Positions 1 through 9,077 are shown, counted from the stretch's first letter. The stretch is DNA of 64,000 bases from Clostridiales bacterium (GCA_019416455.1 DXXG01000004.1:186001-250000), one strand, 5' to 3'. Numbers and translations are program-made. Notes: generated by a model from the sequence alone, not told the origin.

Positions 1-1
1 C

Positions 2-577
2 CTTGCTATCGAGCTGTTTACGGACGGCTCTCTGAATACCTTTGCAAAGCATACCAATGTGGATACGCACAGCCGCCTTATCTGTTATGACATTCTGGAT
101 TTAGGCAAGCAGTTACAGCCCATCGGTATGCTTGTCGTTCTCGACAGTATCTTAAACCGTATTACCCAGAACAGAGCAAAAGGCAGAAACACATTCATTT
201 TCATTGATGAAATCTATTTGCTGTTCCAACACGAATACTCGGCAAATTTCCTCTTTACTCTCTGGAAGCGTGTGCGTAAGTACGGTGCGTACTGTACGGG
301 TATTACGCAGAATGTGGACGACCTTTTGCAGAGTCATACGGCGAGGACGATGCTTGCCAATAGTGAATTTATCATTATGTTAAATCAAGCGTCCACCGAT
401 AGGATTGAGCTTGCCAAATTGCTTAATATCTCCGACCTTCAGATGAGTTATATCACGAATGTCGGTGCAGGTCAGGGCTTGCTCAAAGTCGGCAGCTCCC
501 TTGTGCCGTTCGTCAACAAGTTCCCACGCAATACCGAGCTTTACAAGCTGATGACTACCAAGTTTGGAGAGGTGTAG
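2..577 (+). CDS. VirB4-like conjugation ATPase, C-terminal 191 residues (partial)
   Basis: The reading frame is open from base 2 to the stop at 575-577, so the gene starts left of the window. The Walker B region is visible as FIFIDEIY, followed by a conserved stretch around YGAYCTGITQNVDDLL that is typical of the C-terminal lobe of VirB4/TraE/TrsE-family ATPases. These hexameric ATPases energise the type IV secretion channel of conjugative elements at the cytoplasmic membrane face. The next gene (sortase) begins 4 bases after the stop, so the two are probably cotranscribed. The Walker A part is not visible. The best family guess is the VirB4 subgroup found in Clostridioides-type conjugative transposons. 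Confidence 0.88.
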   Translation, partial: LAIELFTDGSLNTFAKHTNVDTHSRLICYDILDLGKQLQPIGMLVVLDSILNRITQNRAKGRNTFIFIDEIYLLFQHEYSANFLFTLWKRVRKYGAYCTGITQNVDDLLQSHTARTMLANSEFIIMLNQASTDRIELAKLLNISDLQMSYITNVGAGQGLLKVGSSLVPFVNKFPRNTELYKLMTTKFGEV

Positions 578-581
578 CCGT

Positions 582-1352
582 ATGAAAATGAAAAAGTATA
601 TTTGTCTGATTGCCGCCGTGTGCCTGTTAGGTACGGCGGCTTTTTGCGGCTATCACATTTACGACCATTATGCCGACGAAGCTGAACAGACCGAAGCCTT
701 TGAGAATATTGCAGAAATCGTAGAGCAGGCACAGGCAGAGGACAGCAACGCCCCAGAAGTTCCCTTGACAGAGGAAGAAAATATCCTCACAGAATACGGC
801 GAACTGTATTTGAAAAACACGGATATGGTCGGCTGGCTTTCCATAGCCGGCACGACCCTCAATTACCCTGTGATGCAGACGCCGAATGAGCCGAACTACT
901 ATCTGAAGCGTAACTTTGATAAAGAATACAGCGACTTGGGAACACCGTATATTCAGGAAAACTGCGACCTTACGAGCAGCGATAACCTTGTTATTTACGG
1001 TCATCACATTAAGGGCGGCAAAATGTTCGGGGCTTTGGAGGATTACAAGTCCCAGAGTTTCTATGAGGAACACAAGACCATTCAGTTTGATACCCTTACG
1101 CAGCGTGGCGAATATGAAATTATCGCTGTTTTTAAGACCGTGGCGTACAGCTCTCAGGGCTTCCGCTACTATGATTTTGTCAATGCGGAAAGCGAGGACG
1201 AGTTTAACGACTATATTCAAAAATGCAAAGAGCTTGCATTATACGAAACAGGCGTAACCGCAGAATACGGCGACAGGCTCATTACCCTCTCTACCTGCGA
1301 ATACTCAGCGCAGAACGGCAGGCTTGTGGTGGTCGCAAAAAAGACAGCTTGA
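582..1352 (+). CDS. Class B sortase
   Basis: The protein is 256 residues, starting at ATG 582. An N-terminal signal-anchor (residues about 3-25) precedes an extracellular domain. The sortase signature TLSTC with the catalytic Cys at about residue 239 is present, as are the catalytic His region (YGHH) and the downstream Arg (NGRL). Class B sortases cleave a sorting motif and attach proteins covalently to peptidoglycan. Its position between the VirB4-like ATPase and the CHAP hydrolase gene suggests it anchors a surface component of the mating apparatus (inference). No obvious sorting-signal substrate is encoded in the visible part of the element. Confidence 0.9.
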   Translation: MKMKKYICLIAAVCLLGTAAFCGYHIYDHYADEAEQTEAFENIAEIVEQAQAEDSNAPEVPLTEEENILTEYGELYLKNTDMVGWLSIAGTTLNYPVMQTPNEPNYYLKRNFDKEYSDLGTPYIQENCDLTSSDNLVIYGHHIKGGKMFGALEDYKSQSFYEEHKTIQFDTLTQRGEYEIIAVFKTVAYSSQGFRYYDFVNAESEDEFNDYIQKCKELALYETGVTAEYGDRLITLSTCEYSAQNGRLVVVAKKTA

Positions 1353-1406
1353 TTTTGACCGCAAAATCTTAAAGAATACTCTGTATTCTTGGAAAGGAGG
1401 TTATCT

Positions 1407-3149
1407 ATGGCTGATATAAAGACCAGAGATGCAGTCAAAGGAACGATTAAGACCATTGACAAGGCTGCGGTAGCTTCTGAGCGTATGAAGTCTGCTTATT
1501 CCAAGATAAAAAGTAAGGCTGAACAAGGCTATTACGCCGATGAAAACTCCGCCACCGAATATGCCGCCGATAAAGTTTCAGCAGCTTCGGAGCGCATCAC
1601 GGACGAGGGCGTTCATCAGTTCAACAAGCAAGGTCAAAAAGGAGTAAAAACCACAAAGGACAATGTGGTTAAGGCAAAGGATAAAATATCTGAGTTTAAG
1701 CAAAAGCGAGCCGCCAAAGCCGCCGAGCAGCGTATGTCTGGAAACAGCGTGCAGACCTATCGCAGTACCGTAAGCCGTTCCGCAGATAAGGCGGTCAAAG
1801 GCGCACAGCAAACGGAAAAAAACATAAAGCAGACTGCCCGAAGCGGTAAAAAGACGATTAAAACAGCCGCCAAAGGTACGGTAAAGACTACGCAAAAATC
1901 CGTAAAAACCGCACAGGCAACCTCAAAGGCAGCGATAAAAACTGCCGAGCATACCGCCAAAGCAACACAGGCGGCGGCGAAGGCTTCCGTAAAAGCGGCT
2001 CAGAGAGCTGCACAGGCAGCAAGAGCCACGGCGAAGGCTACGATTGTTGCCGTGAAAGCGGCGGTCAAAGCTACGATTGCGGCAGTTAAGGCGATTATTG
2101 CAGGAACAAAAGCGTTAATTGCGGCGATTGCGGCAGGCGGTTGGATTGCGGTTGTTGTTATTTTGGTTATCTGCCTTATCGGTCTGCTCGTAAGCTCGGT
2201 ATTTGGTATTTTCTTTTCGGGCGAGGACTCAGGAAACGGAATGACAATGCAGACCGTGGTTAGAGAAATCAATACCGAATATGACACCCGCCTTGATGAA
2301 ATCAAAAGCGATACGGCTTATGATGTTTTAGAAATGTCGGGAAGCCGTGCCGTCTGGAAAGAGGTGCTTGCGGTTTACTCGGTCAAGACTACTACCGACC
2401 CAGACAATCCGCAGGAAGTGGCGACAATGGACGATAATAAAAAACAGCTCCTGACGGACATATTCTGGGAAATGAATGAAATCAGCTCCAGAACGGAAAG
2501 CAAGACCGAAACCGTGATAACCGAAACAGATGATGGTCACGGAAATATCGTCCAGACCGAAACCACCCAAACACGGACTTACCTGTATATCACAGTCAGC
2601 CACAAAACCGCCGAGGAAATGGCAGACCAATACGGTTTTGATGACGAGCAGCGGCAGATGTTGTCCGAATTACTTGCCGATGAAAACAATTCGCTATGGT
2701 CGCAAGTGCTTTACGGCATATCCGTAGGCGACGGCGAAATCGTGACCGTGGCTCTGTCGCAGGTCGGCAATACAGGCGGTCAACCCTATTGGTCGTGGTA
2801 TGGCTTCAACTCTCGTGTGGAATGGTGCGCTTGCTTTGTTTCGTGGTGTGCGAATGAATGCGGCTATATCGAGAACGGGATTATCCCGAAGTTTGCAGGC
2901 TGCATACAAGGCTCTGAGTGGTTTAAGGAAAGAGGACAATGGCAGGACGGCAGCTTTACGCCAGAAGCAGGACACATTATCTTCTTCGATTGGGAAGGTG
3001 ACGGTCTTACAGACCATGTGGGTATTGTAGAGCGTGTGGAAAACGGAACGGTCTATACCGTTGAAGGTAACTCAGGCGATGCTTGCCGACAGAACAGCTA
3101 CTCTATCGGCAGCAGCGTTATCTACGGATACGGTATCCCTGCTTATTAA
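1407..3149 (+). CDS. Membrane-anchored CHAP-domain cell wall hydrolase of the transfer module
   Basis: The protein is 580 residues. ATG 1407 sits behind an AGGAGG site. Residues 1 to about 235 are Lys/Ala/Thr-rich and low-complexity with repeated KTA/KAA words, probably a cytoplasmic or helical segment. One transmembrane helix lies at about 245-270, followed by an extracellular linker. The last ~140 residues are a CHAP amidase/endopeptidase domain with the catalytic Cys in WCACFVSWC (about residue 473) and His in DHVGIV (about 536). Such VirB1-like hydrolases open peptidoglycan locally for the conjugation channel. The length and repeat-rich N-terminus match the mobile-element family often annotated near CD1108 of Clostridioides difficile (family knowledge, not checked). 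Confidence 0.85.
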   Translation: MADIKTRDAVKGTIKTIDKAAVASERMKSAYSKIKSKAEQGYYADENSATEYAADKVSAASERITDEGVHQFNKQGQKGVKTTKDNVVKAKDKISEFKQKRAAKAAEQRMSGNSVQTYRSTVSRSADKAVKGAQQTEKNIKQTARSGKKTIKTAAKGTVKTTQKSVKTAQATSKAAIKTAEHTAKATQAAAKASVKAAQRAAQAARATAKATIVAVKAAVKATIAAVKAIIAGTKALIAAIAAGGWIAVVVILVICLIGLLVSSVFGIFFSGEDSGNGMTMQTVVREINTEYDTRLDEIKSDTAYDVLEMSGSRAVWKEVLAVYSVKTTTDPDNPQEVATMDDNKKQLLTDIFWEMNEISSRTESKTETVITETDDGHGNIVQTETTQTRTYLYITVSHKTAEEMADQYGFDDEQRQMLSELLADENNSLWSQVLYGISVGDGEIVTVALSQVGNTGGQPYWSWYGFNSRVEWCACFVSWCANECGYIENGIIPKFAGCIQGSEWFKERGQWQDGSFTPEAGHIIFFDWEGDGLTDHVGIVERVENGTVYTVEGNSGDACRQNSYSIGSSVIYGYGIPAY

Positions 3150-3167
3150 AAAATGGGCAAAAGAAAA

Positions 3168-3197
3168 CCAGAGGATTTTATTCCTCTGGCTCTTTTG
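3168..3197. terminator. Hairpin between the CHAP gene and the convergent XRE gene
   Basis: CCAGAGGA at 3168-3175 pairs with TCCTCTGG at 3182-3189, followed by CTCTTTT. It overlaps the last codons of the XRE gene. It can end transcription of the rightward transfer operon and, less well, of the leftward regulator. Confidence 0.55.
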
Positions 3198-3537
3198 CTT
3201 TACATAGTCCGTTTACAGTTGCTTCAATCACGGACAGTTCTTTATCATCTAAATTGTCGAGCTGTGCGTCTAAGCGTCTGCGGACAGAACCCTTTTTGAC
3301 TTCTTTGTTAGGAAATATATACTCATCAACCGAAACATCGAACATTGTAATAAGCTGAATAAACAGCTCGATGCTTGGATATTTTCCCTCATTTTCGATA
3401 GATTGAATGTGTCTGGGGGCATAGCCGATTATCCCAGAAAGCTGCTCTCTCGTCATTCCTCGTGCTTCACGGGCTTTCTTAATCGCCTGTCCTATCGGCA
3501 TAAAATCGAAATCAAAATCGTTGTTTCTCTCGTCCAT
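3178..3537 (-). CDS. XRE-family HTH transcriptional regulator
   Basis: The protein is 119 residues from ATG 3537, preceded on the minus strand by an AAGGTGGTGAG ribosome site; a longer upstream start at 3558 would place that site inside the gene. A Cro/C1-type helix-turn-helix spans about residues 15-70 (MTREQLSGIIG, then HIQSIENEGKYPS). The C-terminal third is charged. It is transcribed against all its neighbours. It is a likely repressor of element functions, by position analogous to the regulator between transfer and recombination modules in Tn916-type elements (inference). Confidence 0.85.
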   Translation of the reverse strand: MDERNNDFDFDFMPIGQAIKKAREARGMTREQLSGIIGYAPRHIQSIENEGKYPSIELFIQLITMFDVSVDEYIFPNKEVKKGSVRRRLDAQLDNLDDKELSVIEATVNGLCKAKEPEE

Positions 3538-3674
3538 AAGCTCACCACCTTGTACCAATATAATTCTCTTATTATATTGTATGGATTTGTGGCTTCTTAT
3601 TAAACGATGTGAAAATGCCGACTACAAGATATTTCACTTCCTATAAGCAGAGGCGAAAATTCATATTTACACAC

Positions 3675-3703
3675 TTGATACAGTTCGTTTGAACGGCTAT
3701 ACT
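3675..3703 (+). promoter_or_regulatory. Sigma-A-type promoter of the small HTH gene
   Basis: TTGATA at 3675-3680 and TATACT at 3698-3703 with a 17-bp spacer, 32 bp upstream of the GTG start at 3735. It lies in the divergent interval from the XRE gene, so it is a plausible target of that regulator. Confidence 0.65.
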
Positions 3704-3734
3704 ATATTTATAGTATGCCTTAGGAGGTTGAAAA

Positions 3735-3917
3735 GTGTTTGAGTATATGACCGCACAGGAAGCTGCCGAAAAATGGGAAGTGTCTATTAGGTGGGTACAA
3801 CGGCTTTGCAAGGCAAACCGTGTTGACGGAGCTATAAATGTTAATCGAATTTGGCTTATTCCACAAAATGTAAAAAAGCCGATTGATGCCAGAATGAAAA
3901 AGAAAACAAAACAATAA
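3735..3917 (+). CDS. Small helix-turn-helix (excisionase-like) protein
   Basis: The protein is 60 residues. GTG 3735 lies 7 bases behind AGGAGG; an in-frame ATG at 3747 is an alternative start. The sequence has the MerR/Xis-like winged helix pattern of HTH_17 domains (MTAQEAAEKWEVSIRWVQRLC then RIWLIPQ) and a Lys-rich tail. Such proteins act as DNA-bending excisionases or small regulators on conjugative elements. It is far from the integrase here, so a regulatory role for the downstream two-component/ABC cargo is equally possible. Confidence 0.7.
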   Translation: MFEYMTAQEAAEKWEVSIRWVQRLCKANRVDGAINVNRIWLIPQNVKKPIDARMKKKTKQ

Positions 3918-3959
3918 TTGATGTGAATTTATATTATATTAAATTGTTTTGACGATATT

Positions 3960-3987
3960 TTGACTTTTGTTTTTTAATATATAAGGT
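3960..3987 (+). promoter_or_regulatory. Probable promoter of the two-component system
   Basis: TTGACTTTTG at 3960 is followed by an AT-rich stretch with TAAGGT near 3982, 25-30 bp before the start codon at 4012. A near copy (TTGACTTTTTTG at 5857) precedes the ABC transporter gene, suggesting shared control. Exact -10 assignment is uncertain. Confidence 0.4.
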
Positions 3988-4011
3988 AATCATTCAAAAA
4001 GGAGTTTTATT

Positions 4012-4686
4012 ATGAGATATAAAGTGCTGATTATAGATGATGAAGAAATGATATTGAAAATGTTGAAACAATGCCTTGAAGCAGAAAACTTTATCGTATA
4101 TACAGCCGATAATGGCAAGAAAGCTATGGAATTACTCTCTGCTGCACCAGACATTATTTTGTTGGATATAAATATGCCAGAAATGGATGGCTTGCAATTA
4201 TGCCAACGCATAAGAGAACATATAGACTGTCCTATTATTTTTCTTACAGCACGAGTTTCGGAACAAGATATAGTTAGTGGGTTATCTGTGGGTGGTGATG
4301 ATTATATCACGAAACCTTTTAATACAAACGAACTAATTGCAAGAATTTTGGCACATTTGCGTCGTGAGGAAAGACGAAACAGAGCAACCAATATTCGCTG
4401 TGACGAAGAATTGATTATTGATTATAACAGTCGAATTGTTTATTACGGAAAATATCCTTTGGATTTTTCCAATAAAGAATTTGAGATTATAAAATTTCTT
4501 TCTCAAAATGCAGGAATTGTTTTTGACAGAGAAACAATTTACGAAAAGCTCTGGGGCTATGAAAGCGAAGGTGACAGCATTGTAATAAAAGAACATATAA
4601 GAAAAATACGCAATAAATTGTCTGCTTATACTGATAAAAATTATATAGAAACTGTATGGGGGGTGGGTTATAAATGGGCAAAATAA
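4012..4686 (+). CDS. OmpR/PhoB-type response regulator
   Basis: The protein is 224 residues, normal for the family. The receiver domain spans residues 1-115 with acidic residues near 9-11, phosphoacceptor Asp52 in LLDINMPEMDG, a TAR motif at about 79-81 and Lys in DDYITKPF. The winged-helix DNA-binding domain spans about 128-224, ending in VWGVGYKW. The stop overlaps the kinase start by 13 bases (4674-4686), indicating translational coupling. It is far more AT-rich than the chromosome. It likely activates the adjacent ABC transporter, as in Bce/Nsr-type peptide-sensing systems (inference). Confidence 0.92.
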   Translation: MRYKVLIIDDEEMILKMLKQCLEAENFIVYTADNGKKAMELLSAAPDIILLDINMPEMDGLQLCQRIREHIDCPIIFLTARVSEQDIVSGLSVGGDDYITKPFNTNELIARILAHLRREERRNRATNIRCDEELIIDYNSRIVYYGKYPLDFSNKEFEIIKFLSQNAGIVFDRETIYEKLWGYESEGDSIVIKEHIRKIRNKLSAYTDKNYIETVWGVGYKWAK

Positions 4687-5840
4687 AAAATAAGTCAATA
4701 AAAACATCTATGACAATCGCCTTTTTAATTGCTCTATGTGCAATTACTATACTGTCTGCAATTACAATATTTGTTTCAAATCAAATACAACAGCAAATAC
4801 TAAAACAACGGAATTTAACGGTAAATTCTTATAATTTTAAATTAGATGAAAACACAGGCGATTATGTTTTTAGTGTAGACGACGCAATTTGGCAGCCTTT
4901 AAGTACGATTGACAATATAGTGTATTATGGAGCCTATGTTGCAATGATAGGACTGCCAGCTATTTATAGTTTTGCGGGTATTGGAGTTACGGCAGCAGTA
5001 TATTATAGAAAAAAACTTCGGTGTCCGATTACACAGTTACAAACTGGAGTAGAAAAAATACAGGAAAATGACCTTGACTTTCATATTGAGTACAATGGGA
5101 ATGATGAATTAGGGCAATTATGTTCTTCTATGGAAAAAATGCGTCGAGAACTTCGGAAGAACAATAAAGCACTGTGGGAAGCGTTGGAACAACGAAAATT
5201 ATTAAATGCATCAGTTTCACACGATTTAAGAACACCGATAACTGTTCTGAAGGGATATTTGGATTATTTAGAGAGAAATGTCCCACAGGACAAATTGACA
5301 GAGGATATGCTTTTAGATACAGTTTCATCTATGCAAGGAGCTGTGGCGCGATTGGAACAATATGTGGAGTGTGTTCGTGATATTGAAAAAGTTGAAAATA
5401 TTGAACTCAAGTGTCAGCCCGAAAACACAAAGCCGCTACTATTAGAAATAGAAAACATTGCGGGCTATCTCAAACAGGACAAGGAAATAGTTATATCAAG
5501 CAATGTCCTATTAGATGAAATCAATATCGATAAAAGCGTATTTTTTCGGATTTTTGAAAACCTACTGCAAAACGCATTAAGATATGCCAAACATCAAGTA
5601 CAAATTAATATTTCACAGAAAGACGCATTTCTTACTCTTACCGTAAAAGACGATGGACAAGGCTTTAGTGAAACAGATTTAAAAAATGCAATTACTGTGT
5701 TTTTCAGTAGGGAGAAAGAACATTTCGGTATAGGATTAAGCATTTGTAAAGTGCTTTGTGAAAAACACGGCGGGTGCCTGAATATAACAAATAATAAAGA
5801 AAAAGGTGCGTGTGTGATTGCTAAAATAAAAATATTTTAG
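4674..5840 (+). CDS. Sensor histidine kinase
   Basis: The protein is 388 residues. There are two transmembrane helices (about 12-33 and 75-100) enclosing a short 40-residue extracellular loop, then a HAMP-like linker around residues 100-155. The dimerisation domain carries the phosphorylated His183 in SVSHDLRTPI. The catalytic domain shows an N-box (FENLLQNALRYA), DDGQGF and GIGLSICK. It is the partner of the upstream response regulator. The short sensor loop argues for intramembrane sensing or sensing through the ABC transporter rather than a large ligand domain (inference). Confidence 0.9.
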   Translation: MGKIKNKSIKTSMTIAFLIALCAITILSAITIFVSNQIQQQILKQRNLTVNSYNFKLDENTGDYVFSVDDAIWQPLSTIDNIVYYGAYVAMIGLPAIYSFAGIGVTAAVYYRKKLRCPITQLQTGVEKIQENDLDFHIEYNGNDELGQLCSSMEKMRRELRKNNKALWEALEQRKLLNASVSHDLRTPITVLKGYLDYLERNVPQDKLTEDMLLDTVSSMQGAVARLEQYVECVRDIEKVENIELKCQPENTKPLLLEIENIAGYLKQDKEIVISSNVLLDEINIDKSVFFRIFENLLQNALRYAKHQVQINISQKDAFLTLTVKDDGQGFSETDLKNAITVFFSREKEHFGIGLSICKVLCEKHGGCLNITNNKEKGACVIAKIKIF

Positions 5841-5856
5841 CACCCTTTTCGGAAAA

Positions 5857-5880
5857 TTGACTTTTTTGTTTTAAAATCTC
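5857..5880 (+). promoter_or_regulatory. Probable promoter of the ABC cargo genes
   Basis: TTGACTTTTTTG at 5857 followed by TTTTAAAATC lies about 50 bp upstream of the ATPase start. Its -35 region nearly repeats the one before the response regulator. It may be regulated by that two-component system. Confidence 0.4.
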
Positions 5881-5908
5881 CTTACAGCATAAGTAAGGAG
5901 GTTTTTTT

Positions 5909-6787
5909 ATGGAAATACTTATCAGCAATCTTTCCAAAAATTATGGCAAGAAAACAGCTCTTAAAGAAGTTTCAATGACTATTCATTCGGGAATGTATGG
6001 GCTGCTTGGACGAAATGGCGCAGGAAAAACGAGTTTAATGAGAATTTTAGCTACTTTATCTATGCCATCAAGTGGTGAAGTAAGTATAAATGGTGTGTCG
6101 CTAAAAGACACAACTAAAATTAGAGAAATGGTTGGATATTTACCGCAGGATTTTTCTTTTTATAGAAATATGAGTGTTTACGGAGCAATGGATTATCTTG
6201 GTTTATTATCTAACATTTCTGATAACATCCGAAAAGATAGAATTGTTACTTTGCTTGAACAGGTAAATCTAATAGATGATGCCAAAACTAAAATAAAGGC
6301 ATTATCTGGAGGAATGAAAAGAAGGTTAGGAATTGCACAGGCACTATTGCATAATCCTCAAATTCTTATTGTTGATGAGCCTACGGCTGGACTCGACCCA
6401 GAGGAGCGTATTCGTTTTCGTAATTTATTGAGTGAATTTGCCGATGAAAGAATTGTTATTTTATCTACGCATATTTCATCAGATGTGGAGTCAGTTTGCG
6501 AAAAAATAGGAGTTTTAAATAACGGAAGATTGATATGGGACGGAAGCACAGAAGAATTGATGCAGCAAGCTGACGGAAAAGTCTATCTCATTTCTGCGGG
6601 GAAAAAACAAGATAAGCACATTAAGGAAAAATATACGGTACTAAACATCAGTACTTCAAACCTCGGTACACAGTATAGGGTTTTGTCTGATACAACTCCT
6701 GAAGAAAAAAACAGTCCTCAATCTCCTACTTTGGAAGATGGGTATATGTACTTATTAAGTCAGATGGATGGAGGGGCGCACAGATGA
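5909..6787 (+). CDS. ABC transporter ATP-binding protein
   Basis: The protein is 292 residues. Walker A GRNGAGKT (about residue 33-40), Q-loop YLPQDF, signature LSGGM, Walker B ILIVDEPTAGLD and H-loop STHIS are all intact. The extra C-terminal ~80 residues are typical of ABC-2 exporter ATPases of the BcrA/lantibiotic-immunity type. Its stop overlaps the first permease start by 4 bases. It probably powers export or membrane clearance of a peptide antibiotic with the two permeases downstream. Function is inferred from architecture and from the adjoining two-component system. Confidence 0.9.
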   Translation: MEILISNLSKNYGKKTALKEVSMTIHSGMYGLLGRNGAGKTSLMRILATLSMPSSGEVSINGVSLKDTTKIREMVGYLPQDFSFYRNMSVYGAMDYLGLLSNISDNIRKDRIVTLLEQVNLIDDAKTKIKALSGGMKRRLGIAQALLHNPQILIVDEPTAGLDPEERIRFRNLLSEFADERIVILSTHISSDVESVCEKIGVLNNGRLIWDGSTEELMQQADGKVYLISAGKKQDKHIKEKYTVLNISTSNLGTQYRVLSDTTPEEKNSPQSPTLEDGYMYLLSQMDGGAHR

Positions 6788-8178
6788 AATTGTATTTAAG
6801 AGAATGTCGTAGAATAGCCACAAGTATTATATATTTTTTATTCCTTGCTATTTTAGTTTTTAATTGGTTTCAGAATTTTCAGGGTGTAACAAAATCGGAA
6901 ATTGACTGGGCAAATGGTATTAGCCCTACTAATATAGGTTTCGAAAGAGCATTGCTTTCTGAACCATCTCCTGATGATGACTATTTTGGAAGCAAAATAT
7001 CAGAAGATAACCCAGAAGCAATTATGACGGGTGTGACAAGAGCACTATTATCAGAATATGAAAGTAACAGTTATGCAACATATCCGCTTGGATATTATAA
7101 GGCAGTTACATTGAGCAGCGAAGAACAAAATCGTGTGCTTGAGATAATATGTGAGATAACAGGTTTAACAAAAGAACAGTTAAATGATTTGCCAAATGAT
7201 TATTTCCCTGCTATAACAGGCACAATCATTTCATTTGATGCAATGACCTCTGATGAAAATGGTAATCTTACTACGGAAATGGGGAATAGCCAAAACGCTG
7301 ATGAAGCCGAAGATAAAACCAAACATTTTATATCGCAGGTTACTTATGAGCATTTTAAAGAGCTGATGCGAGAGATGGAGGACATTATAGGCGAGAAAGG
7401 CTCTAAATATTCAAACGAAATGATGATTACTTATTTCGGATTATCAGAAATGAGTTACGAAGAAGCCTATTCAGAATATACACAGACAATTGACCAAGAT
7501 AAAGTGACAAATGGATTTGCCAGATTATTTTGTGACTATATGGGTTTGTCATTAGGTTTATATCCGATATTTATTATTGTAATTATGTGGCTGAATGACC
7601 AAATGAGTAACGCAACAGAACTGATTTACAGCAAACGAGCATCTTCTGCTAAATTAGTAATTTCAAGATATTTAGCAAATATTACAATGGTGTTGATACC
7701 AGTTTTGCTATTAAGTTTAGAGTCTCTGCTCCCGCTTATTTCTTATGGCGCAGAAAACAGTATTTCTATAGACTATTTTGCCTACATCAAATACATTATG
7801 TGGTGGCTGTTACCTACAGTTATGATGGTATGTTCTGTCGGAATGTTTTTCACTTTATTAACAGACTCTCCCATAGGTATCGCCATTCAATTTATATGGT
7901 GGATGGTTGATAAGGGAGTGACGGGATTGTCTGGAGATACCAGTATTACAACCTTGATGATAAGACACAACACATTAAGAGGTTACGATATTATACAGAA
8001 TAATTTTGAAATGATTTGTATCAATAGATTGCTTGTGGCTGTAATCAGCATTGCGATTGTTATTTTGTCCGTATGGATTTTAAGCCTAAAGCGGAAAGGA
8101 AAAATAAATGTTTCAAATGTCTATCGCAGGTGTTTTGGAAATATGCAAAAGAAATTTCCTCTTATGCATAAAAGATAA
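6784..8178 (+). CDS. ABC-2-type permease with a large extracytoplasmic domain
   Basis: The protein is 464 residues. One transmembrane helix at about 12-30 is followed by a ~220-residue hydrophilic, presumably external region, then a cluster of at least five hydrophobic segments from about residue 250 to 450. This topology is common in bacterial ABC-2 permeases that act on peptides or lipids in the membrane. It starts within the last codons of the ATPase gene (ATGA) and its 3' end overlaps the next permease by 71 bases. Substrate is unknown. Confidence 0.75.
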   Translation: MKLYLRECRRIATSIIYFLFLAILVFNWFQNFQGVTKSEIDWANGISPTNIGFERALLSEPSPDDDYFGSKISEDNPEAIMTGVTRALLSEYESNSYATYPLGYYKAVTLSSEEQNRVLEIICEITGLTKEQLNDLPNDYFPAITGTIISFDAMTSDENGNLTTEMGNSQNADEAEDKTKHFISQVTYEHFKELMREMEDIIGEKGSKYSNEMMITYFGLSEMSYEEAYSEYTQTIDQDKVTNGFARLFCDYMGLSLGLYPIFIIVIMWLNDQMSNATELIYSKRASSAKLVISRYLANITMVLIPVLLLSLESLLPLISYGAENSISIDYFAYIKYIMWWLLPTVMMVCSVGMFFTLLTDSPIGIAIQFIWWMVDKGVTGLSGDTSITTLMIRHNTLRGYDIIQNNFEMICINRLLVAVISIAIVILSVWILSLKRKGKINVSNVYRRCFGNMQKKFPLMHKR

Positions 8179-8752
8179 TTTATTTATTGCTGTAGTTTAT
8201 TTATTACTCGTCCCATTATTAAGGGGAATTGAGAATTTAGATGCTGTTCGTTCAGCTGAATGCTTGGAACAAACGGTAATCATTATAGGGATAATTCTTA
8301 TTGTGCCAATCTATGCGCCTGAACAGTCTAAGGCAATACGAGATTTGGTTTGCACTAAAAAAGTTCCTCATTGGAACATTTTATTGTTGCGTTTATTGAT
8401 GGCAATTTTTTCATTGATTGTGATGGTAAGCATATTTTCGGCAATTATGGTGTGGAAAAATTGTACTTTCCCATTTGTTCCTTATGTGGCTGGAACAGTT
8501 ATAAGTGCACTTGCATTAGGGAGTATTGGCTTCACAGTATCCGTATTGAGCCATTCTGTTATAGCAGGTTATTTAATTTCCATTGGTTATTTTCTTTTTA
8601 ACTTTTTAGGAAATATATCAAGTGAAAGTATATTTTATTTATTTTCAATGCAAACAGGTAGTAGCGAAGCAAAAATATGGCTTTTCGGATTAAGTATATT
8701 GATATTTGCAATATCGTTATTTTATGAGAGCAAAACTCAATTTAACAGATGA
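8108..8752 (+). CDS. Second small ABC-2-type permease
   Basis: The protein is 214 residues with about six hydrophobic segments. The start ATG 8108 has a purine-rich site (GGAAAGGAAA) just upstream, inside the previous gene. The 71-bp overlap with the preceding permease is unusually long but both frames look coding: each continues as a membrane protein. It probably forms a heterodimeric membrane part with the upstream permease. A second ATG at 8117 would shorten the overlap to 62 bp. Confidence 0.7.
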   Translation: MFQMSIAGVLEICKRNFLLCIKDNLFIAVVYLLLVPLLRGIENLDAVRSAECLEQTVIIIGIILIVPIYAPEQSKAIRDLVCTKKVPHWNILLLRLLMAIFSLIVMVSIFSAIMVWKNCTFPFVPYVAGTVISALALGSIGFTVSVLSHSVIAGYLISIGYFLFNFLGNISSESIFYLFSMQTGSSEAKIWLFGLSILIFAISLFYESKTQFNR

Positions 8753-8836
8753 AAATTGGCACAGAGATAAGCCCACCGAATAAAAAAAACGGTGCTTTGG
8801 TGGGCTGCTCTGTCACGCCCGAATAAAATATCACAG

Positions 8837-8872
8837 CCCTCTAAACCCGTTTTGAGTTTGGAGGGATTTTTT
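8837..8872 (+). terminator. Rho-independent terminator after the ABC cargo
   Basis: CCCTC-t-AAAC at 8837-8846 pairs with GTTT-g-GAGGG ending at 8865, followed by ATTTTTT. Confidence 0.75.
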
Positions 8873-9044
8873 ATGCGCTGGTCTGCCCTGAGCGCCTTGC
8901 TGCTTATCAGAAGCAGCAGTTATCTACATAGCATCACGAATAAGTGAGGATAACCTGTTAAAAAAATCCTAAGTTATTCGTGGTACTATTACGCCCCTAA
9001 AGTAGAAGCCATATATCTACATAATAGAACTTATATTGCTTATA

Positions 9045-9077
9045 ACCGCAAAGGTATGACAGCCTTTGCGGTTTTTT
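9045..9077 (+). terminator. Strong terminator/attenuator upstream of the sigma-like gene
   Basis: ACCGCAAAGG at 9045-9054 pairs perfectly with CCTTTGCGGT at 9063-9072, followed by TTTTTG. It lies 110 bp before the next start codon, so it may be an attenuator in that gene's leader. Confidence 0.8.
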
